17,433 nucleotides of DNA from JBCCGE01 sp039029455 (lineage in GTDB: Bacteria; Pseudomonadota; Gammaproteobacteria; Arenicellales; Poriferihabitantaceae), in NCBI GenBank assembly GCA_039029455.1, contig JBCCGE010000064.1:1-17433 (forward strand), given 5' to 3'. Positions within the stretch are counted from its first letter, which is position 1. Each line of letters begins with the position of its first letter. The notes beneath the pieces were generated by a model that was given only the letters and a program-made list of their open reading frames with translations, ran no database searches and was not told the DNA's origin. Of the stretch, positions 13,514-17,433 are shown piece after piece. The position numbers and the translations under genes are program-made.

Positions 13514-15958
13514 TCAGGCCGCGAGGGATTCTTGCGCTTCAGCGCCTCGTTGATGAAAATCATCAACACTGATCACTTTGGAGACGATTTCCCGGGTTCT
13601 TAGCAGCAGATCAGCCTCGTCTCCAGTCACCACGCTTTCATCCCGCAATTTTTGCAACCATTCAGCAAAGCCAATATCTGCAGTCTGCTCGTGTCCTTCT
13701 TTTCCAAGACGTCTGCGCAGCGATTTACTCTCCATCATCAATGCAAATGCAGACTCTATCTGCGCGGTGATTTCATTCGACAGATCCGTTGCAATGTACA
13801 TGTCCTCGGTCAGTCGATCCCTCACCGGACCGGCAGTCTGGAGCGCGCGCGCCACGGCCTTGTCCAGTTTATCGTTAGGCATGTGCAGATATCGCCCGGT
13901 TGGAAATACAGCCGCGCGCAGCAGTTTGCCCATAAACGGTATTGGGTAGTTTCGTAGAATGCCGTCCAGTGCATCCTGAACCTGATACAGAGAATACTGG
14001 CAGGCCCATTCCAGCAGGGGTTGTTCGTTGCTGTCTGAACCATTGTCGACAAACCTTTTCATTGCCGACGAGGCCAGATAAAGATGACTGAGTGCGTCCG
14101 CGAATCGACCGGACAGCATTTCACGTCGTTTGAGGTCGCTTCCAAGAACAAAAAGTGTCAGATCACTCAGAAACGAAAAGGAAGCGCTCATGTGCTCGAT
14201 CTGCCGCGAATACGTTTTTAATGGACCGGAACCATATCCGGGCGCCAGCTTGCTGCGGCTAAGCCCAAGGGCAAAGGAGCGCATTTTGTTCGATATGATG
14301 TACCCAATATGATCAGTCATTGCCTGATCAAACTGTTCTCGGCCTCTGGCCTCATCTTCTCCGGTAACTGCATCAATTTCGGTCAGGAGATAGGGATGGC
14401 AGCGCATCGCACCCTGACCGAAGATAATCATGCTGCGGGTAAGAATATTCGCGCCCTCGACTGTAATGCCAATTGGGATCTGCTGATAGGCACGGGCAAG
14501 ATAATTGCCAGGTCCCATACAAATTCCCTTTCCACCATGTATATCCATTGCGTCGTTAACAACAATTCGGGATAAATCGGTGCACTGCTGTTTGACAATT
14601 GCGGACATCACCGCCGGTTTTTCTCCAAGCCCGAGAGCGCTGGTCATCAGGATACGACCGGAATCAAGCAGATACGTTAATCCACCGATTCGTCCCAGAG
14701 CTTCTTCTATGCCCTCGAACTTTCCGATCTCAATTCCGAACTGTTCCCGAATCCTCGCGTATGCACCACTGGTTCGCACCGAAACTTTTGCTGCGCCCGC
14801 TCCGGCTGCCGGCAGTGAAATACCGCGACCCGCCGCGAGCGATTCCATAAGCATCCGCCAGCCCTGTCCGACTCGTTCACGGCCACCGATGACCCAATCC
14901 ATGGGGATGAACACATCTTTGCCCCAGTTCGGGCCGTTCTGGAAAGACGCATTCAATGGTAAATGACGGGTACCGATCGATACGCCCTTGGTGTCTGTTG
15001 GGATCAGTGCGCAAGTGATACCGAGATCGTATTCGTCGCCTAACAGGTTATCGGGATCGTAAGCTTTAAACGCAAGTCCAAGAAGCGTCGCCACGGGGCC
15101 CAGAGTAATGTAACGTTTCTCCCAGTTCACTCTGAATCCAAGAACCTCCTTCCCGTCTACCATCTGCGAGACAACAACACCGCTGTCGGGCATCCCGCCT
15201 GCATCAGATCCGGCCCAAGGATTTGTCAAGCCAAAGCATGGTACTTCCTTGCCCTTGATCAACCTGGGCAGGTAGTGATCCTTCTGTTCCTCAGTGCCGT
15301 AGTGATAGAGTAGTTCAGCAGGGCCCAACGAATTCGGTACCATTACCGTAACGGCCAGTGTTCCTGAGCGTGTGGCAAGTTTTTGTACAATGCAGGACTG
15401 TGCATAGGCCGAAAATTCCCATCCGCCATATGCCTTTGCGGCATTCAGTCCAAAAAACCGATGTTCTTTCAGATAGTCCCAGATTTCGGGCGGCAGATCA
15501 TTCAGCTCATGGGAGATTTTCCAGTCGTCGGCCATCGCACACACAACTTCAGCGGGACCATCGATAAACGCCTGCTCTTCATCAGAAAGCTCAGGCTTGT
15601 CGACATCAAACAGTGTGTTCCAGTCAGGCTTTCCGGAGAACAGCTCTGCATCCCACCACACCGATCCAGCGTCGATCGCCTCCTGCTCTGTCTTCGAGAT
15701 GGGTGGCATAATTTTCTTCACCGTATCGAAAAGGGGGCCGGTCAACAGCTTTCGACGCAGTCCGGGAGCAAAATACAACAGCACTGTTAGTGACACCAGT
15801 ATCAGTATCAACAATCCGGACGCCAGGGCATTGGTGATTCCGGCAAATGTTGCAACCAGAAAGCCTGCAGACGTCGCCAGTAACCATGTTTTGAGGGACG
15901 GCTGCCAGTAAGCGAACGCCAGAGTGCTGACAACCAAAAGCAGAAAAAACATTATCAT
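13514..15958 (-). CDS. fadE: Acyl-CoA dehydrogenase FadE, membrane-associated long type
   Basis: FadE makes the trans-2-enoyl-CoA in the first oxidation step of fatty acid breakdown, using FAD. The start is the ATG at 15958, which has GGAGG 8 bases upstream. It gives 814 residues, the E. coli FadE length; an ATG 15 bases further out has no ribosome binding site. Hydrophobic segments at about 2-18, 24-46 and 48-64 should anchor it to the inner membrane. Recognisable FadE blocks are AKAYGGWEFSAYAQS (174-188), CFGLTNPWAGSDAGG (241-255), GVSIGTRHLPL (325-335), IPMDWVIGG (351-359) and ITVEGANILTRSMIIFGQGA (498-517), which contains the candidate catalytic glutamate E501. It is the first gene of the likely fadE-ligase-dehalogenase operon. 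Confidence 0.96.
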   Translation of the reverse strand: MIMFFLLLVVSTLAFAYWQPSLKTWLLATSAGFLVATFAGITNALASGLLILILVSLTVLLYFAPGLRRKLLTGPLFDTVKKIMPPISKTEQEAIDAGSVWWDAELFSGKPDWNTLFDVDKPELSDEEQAFIDGPAEVVCAMADDWKISHELNDLPPEIWDYLKEHRFFGLNAAKAYGGWEFSAYAQSCIVQKLATRSGTLAVTVMVPNSLGPAELLYHYGTEEQKDHYLPRLIKGKEVPCFGLTNPWAGSDAGGMPDSGVVVSQMVDGKEVLGFRVNWEKRYITLGPVATLLGLAFKAYDPDNLLGDEYDLGITCALIPTDTKGVSIGTRHLPLNASFQNGPNWGKDVFIPMDWVIGGRERVGQGWRMLMESLAAGRGISLPAAGAGAAKVSVRTSGAYARIREQFGIEIGKFEGIEEALGRIGGLTYLLDSGRILMTSALGLGEKPAVMSAIVKQQCTDLSRIVVNDAMDIHGGKGICMGPGNYLARAYQQIPIGITVEGANILTRSMIIFGQGAMRCHPYLLTEIDAVTGEDEARGREQFDQAMTDHIGYIISNKMRSFALGLSRSKLAPGYGSGPLKTYSRQIEHMSASFSFLSDLTLFVLGSDLKRREMLSGRFADALSHLYLASSAMKRFVDNGSDSNEQPLLEWACQYSLYQVQDALDGILRNYPIPFMGKLLRAAVFPTGRYLHMPNDKLDKAVARALQTAGPVRDRLTEDMYIATDLSNEITAQIESAFALMMESKSLRRRLGKEGHEQTADIGFAEWLQKLRDESVVTGDEADLLLRTREIVSKVISVDDFHQRGAEAQESLAA

Positions 15959-15997
15959 GGGATGATCCTCCATCAGACCATTTCAGTGTCTACCCAA

Positions 15998-16006
15998 ATT
16001 ATCCCA
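15998..16006 (-). promoter_or_regulatory. Candidate extended -10 promoter for fadE
   Basis: On the minus strand this reads TGGGATAAT, an extended -10 with GATAAT (5 of 6 matches). Transcription would start near 15991 and leave a leader of about 33 nt before the fadE ATG at 15958. The upstream -35 region (TTTCAC) is poor. Confidence 0.33.
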
Positions 16007-16104
16007 CAGTCCGTAATACCGTGAAAAATTTAGGCTAAACCAATCCACTAAATCACGGATATATAACGCATTCAGCTGGTCATTATGGCGCAATATAATG
16101 TGTT

Positions 16105-17433
16105 TCAATCAGACTGACTGGGCCAGATTAGGTTCAGTCTTTCCAATTCCCACGATTTCCGGACGAAATCGAGTAGCAGGCGTGGCGACGCGTTCTTCTG
16201 TTTGTATTCTCGTTCTGGAAGCACCCTACCCTCTTGAATCAGATACATTTCATCTCCACCGGCGGCCACACCAACCCGATCACCCACTTCAGGATACCTC
16301 GCAAGCAGCGAAGTCCCCCAAAATGGATTGCGAACATTATCCAGAGAAAACAATTGCGCAACAGTGGGGGCAAAATCTACTGAAGTGCGATCATCCACTG
16401 CAAACCTGAGTCCGCCGGGCAAACCGGGAACATAAATCATCAGCGGAATCTCATCCACGAAAACCGGCACATAGTCCGGATCGCGCAACAGCAGACGCCG
16501 ATAATCCTGATCAGGATAGTGGGCATGGTCGGCGGTGACGATCACCACGGTATTGTCAAACCATTTCGAAGACTGGAAATACTCCAGAAAGCGACCGAAC
16601 TGAACATCGTAATTGTGGACAGCATCCAGTATGTAGTTATCACGCTCCGGATATGGAGTGCCGTCGTCTGATATGCGCTGCCAGGCATGCGTTTCCAGGT
16701 TGTACATACCTAAAAACAGAGGTTCAGTTTGCGAATTCTCGCGATCCTGCAGCCACTTTATCAGGCTGGTGTAAAGCTGGGCGTCGGACATCGAATCTCG
16801 CCGTTTGGGTGTGCCGACATATTGTTTTGCCTGCATGTCTTCGGACGTAAGCACGGAACTAAAACCGAGCTCCAGCATCATCTCGTCAATAAAGGCAGCA
16901 TCTTTTTGATGGGTATCCAGAAACACGGATTCATACCCTCGTTTGTGAAACAATTCAGGCAGACAAAAGTAATCGACTGATTTCAGATTCAGATAGTTGG
17001 TATGCCATCCCCCAATACCGCCGAAAAATGGGTAGACAGAGCACAATTGTCCGTGAAGCCCACGATAAGTCGCAAAGGTATGATTGAAATACCCGTCGAA
17101 ACTTAAAGACAGGTCACCAAATTTTTTCAGGTTTGGGGTCAAGTTCGGAAATGTTTCGTCATATCCATTGACCAGTCTTGCCGACAAGCCTTCGGCGTAC
17201 AAAACAATCAGATTGAACTGACTGTCCGCGATTGTCTCAATCAGCGGAACAAAAGCCTCTTCGGGCGAAGCGTAAATGGACTCTGAAACAAGCGGATGCT
17301 TTGCCCTTGGATTCCAGTGGATGCCGAACTGACTGGCCGTTTTTTTATGATCTTCATTTAACAACACCACCTCTGAGTCCAAAGAATCAAACGCCTCAAA
17401 AAACTGTCCCACAGGTGACTCGTGGTCAACAAA
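16105..17433 (-). CDS. LTA-synthase-like sulfatase / phosphoglycerol transferase family protein (partial, N-terminus outside window)
   Basis: The frame stays open to the window edge: seven more codons precede the first possible GTG at 17412. These 442 residues are therefore the C-terminal extracytoplasmic catalytic part of a larger protein. Family members carry about five N-terminal membrane helices, which would lie beyond the window. The alkaline-phosphatase-fold features are LIVLYAEGLSA (75-85) with a metal-ligand glutamate, FNHTFATYRGLHGQLCSVYP (116-135) containing the candidate nucleophilic threonine, NLETHAW and VIVTADHAHYP with Asp-His ligands. This matches the LTA synthase/MdoB-like group, which transfers phosphoglycerol or phosphoethanolamine to cell-envelope glycans. 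In a Gram-negative cell a role in periplasmic glucan or lipopolysaccharide decoration is likely but unproven. It is on the same strand as fadE but 146 nt apart. Confidence 0.85.
   Translation of the reverse strand, partial: FVDHESPVGQFFEAFDSLDSEVVLLNEDHKKTASQFGIHWNPRAKHPLVSESIYASPEEAFVPLIETIADSQFNLIVLYAEGLSARLVNGYDETFPNLTPNLKKFGDLSLSFDGYFNHTFATYRGLHGQLCSVYPFFGGIGGWHTNYLNLKSVDYFCLPELFHKRGYESVFLDTHQKDAAFIDEMMLELGFSSVLTSEDMQAKQYVGTPKRRDSMSDAQLYTSLIKWLQDRENSQTEPLFLGMYNLETHAWQRISDDGTPYPERDNYILDAVHNYDVQFGRFLEYFQSSKWFDNTVVIVTADHAHYPDQDYRRLLLRDPDYVPVFVDEIPLMIYVPGLPGGLRFAVDDRTSVDFAPTVAQLFSLDNVRNPFWGTSLLARYPEVGDRVGVAAGGDEMYLIQEGRVLPEREYKQKNASPRLLLDFVRKSWELERLNLIWPSQSD

Noticed and set aside
15971..15982. 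FadR-like half site (AATGGTCTGAT on the minus strand) before fadE
   Set aside because: Only one half resembles the FadR palindrome and it abuts the ribosome binding region; the other half is missing.
16081..16100. CATTAT / ATAATG inverted repeat after the sulfatase gene as a terminator
   Set aside because: The 6-bp stem is AT-rich with an 8-base loop and has no U-tract, so it is too weak to call.
17410..17412. GTG at 17412 as the true start of the sulfatase-like gene
   Set aside because: The frame remains open upstream to the window edge, and the family has an N-terminal membrane domain that is still missing.

Overview
This window looks like chromosomal DNA from a free-living gammaproteobacterium, of a kind often met in marine or sediment lineages. 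The taxonomic call rests on gene content and order (nrdR-ribD-ribE-ribB-ribH-nusB-pgpA, yajC-secD-secF, a two-part-hydrophobic FadE of the E. coli size class) and is an inference. No tRNA, rRNA, CRISPR array, insertion sequence or prophage gene was seen. No stretch over 300 bases lacks a gene, and almost everything is on the minus strand.

Layout from left to right. (1) 1-620, minus: N-terminal two thirds of an acrylyl-CoA reductase/YhdH-type quinone oxidoreductase, cut by the window edge. (2) 686-1267, minus: a single HNH nuclease-family gene. (3) 1401-2306, plus: the only plus-strand gene, an exported protein with one c-type heme site, calcium-binding thrombospondin type 3 repeats and an unusual Cys-flanked C-terminus. 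(4) 2323-10717, minus: a long housekeeping run, transcribed as yajC-secD-secF-nrdR-ribD-ribE-ribB(X)-ribH-nusB-pgpA. (5) 10888-15958, minus: a likely fatty-acid operon, fadE - fadD-type acyl-CoA ligase - L-2-haloacid dehalogenase. (6) 16105-17433, minus: catalytic part of an LTA-synthase-like membrane sulfatase/phosphoglycerol transferase, cut by the window edge.

How the genes work together. YajC, SecD and SecF form the accessory complex of the Sec translocase. RibD, RibE, RibB and RibH supply most of riboflavin synthesis. The step made by GTP cyclohydrolase II must be encoded elsewhere, because the C-terminal RibA-like half of the RibB protein has lost the zinc cysteines. NrdR, NusB and PgpA are the usual neighbours, but thiL, which commonly sits between nusB and pgpA, is missing here. 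In the fatty-acid block, the ligase would activate fatty acids and FadE would carry out the first oxidation step. The dehalogenase beside them has every catalytic residue of the classical enzyme, which raises the possibility of halogenated acid use.

Most of the window is ordinary. The points most worth a second look are the heme/thrombospondin-repeat protein and the hairpin in front of it, the dehalogenase in a beta-oxidation operon, the degenerate RibA half, and short repeats at the secF-nrdR junction and in the yajC leader.
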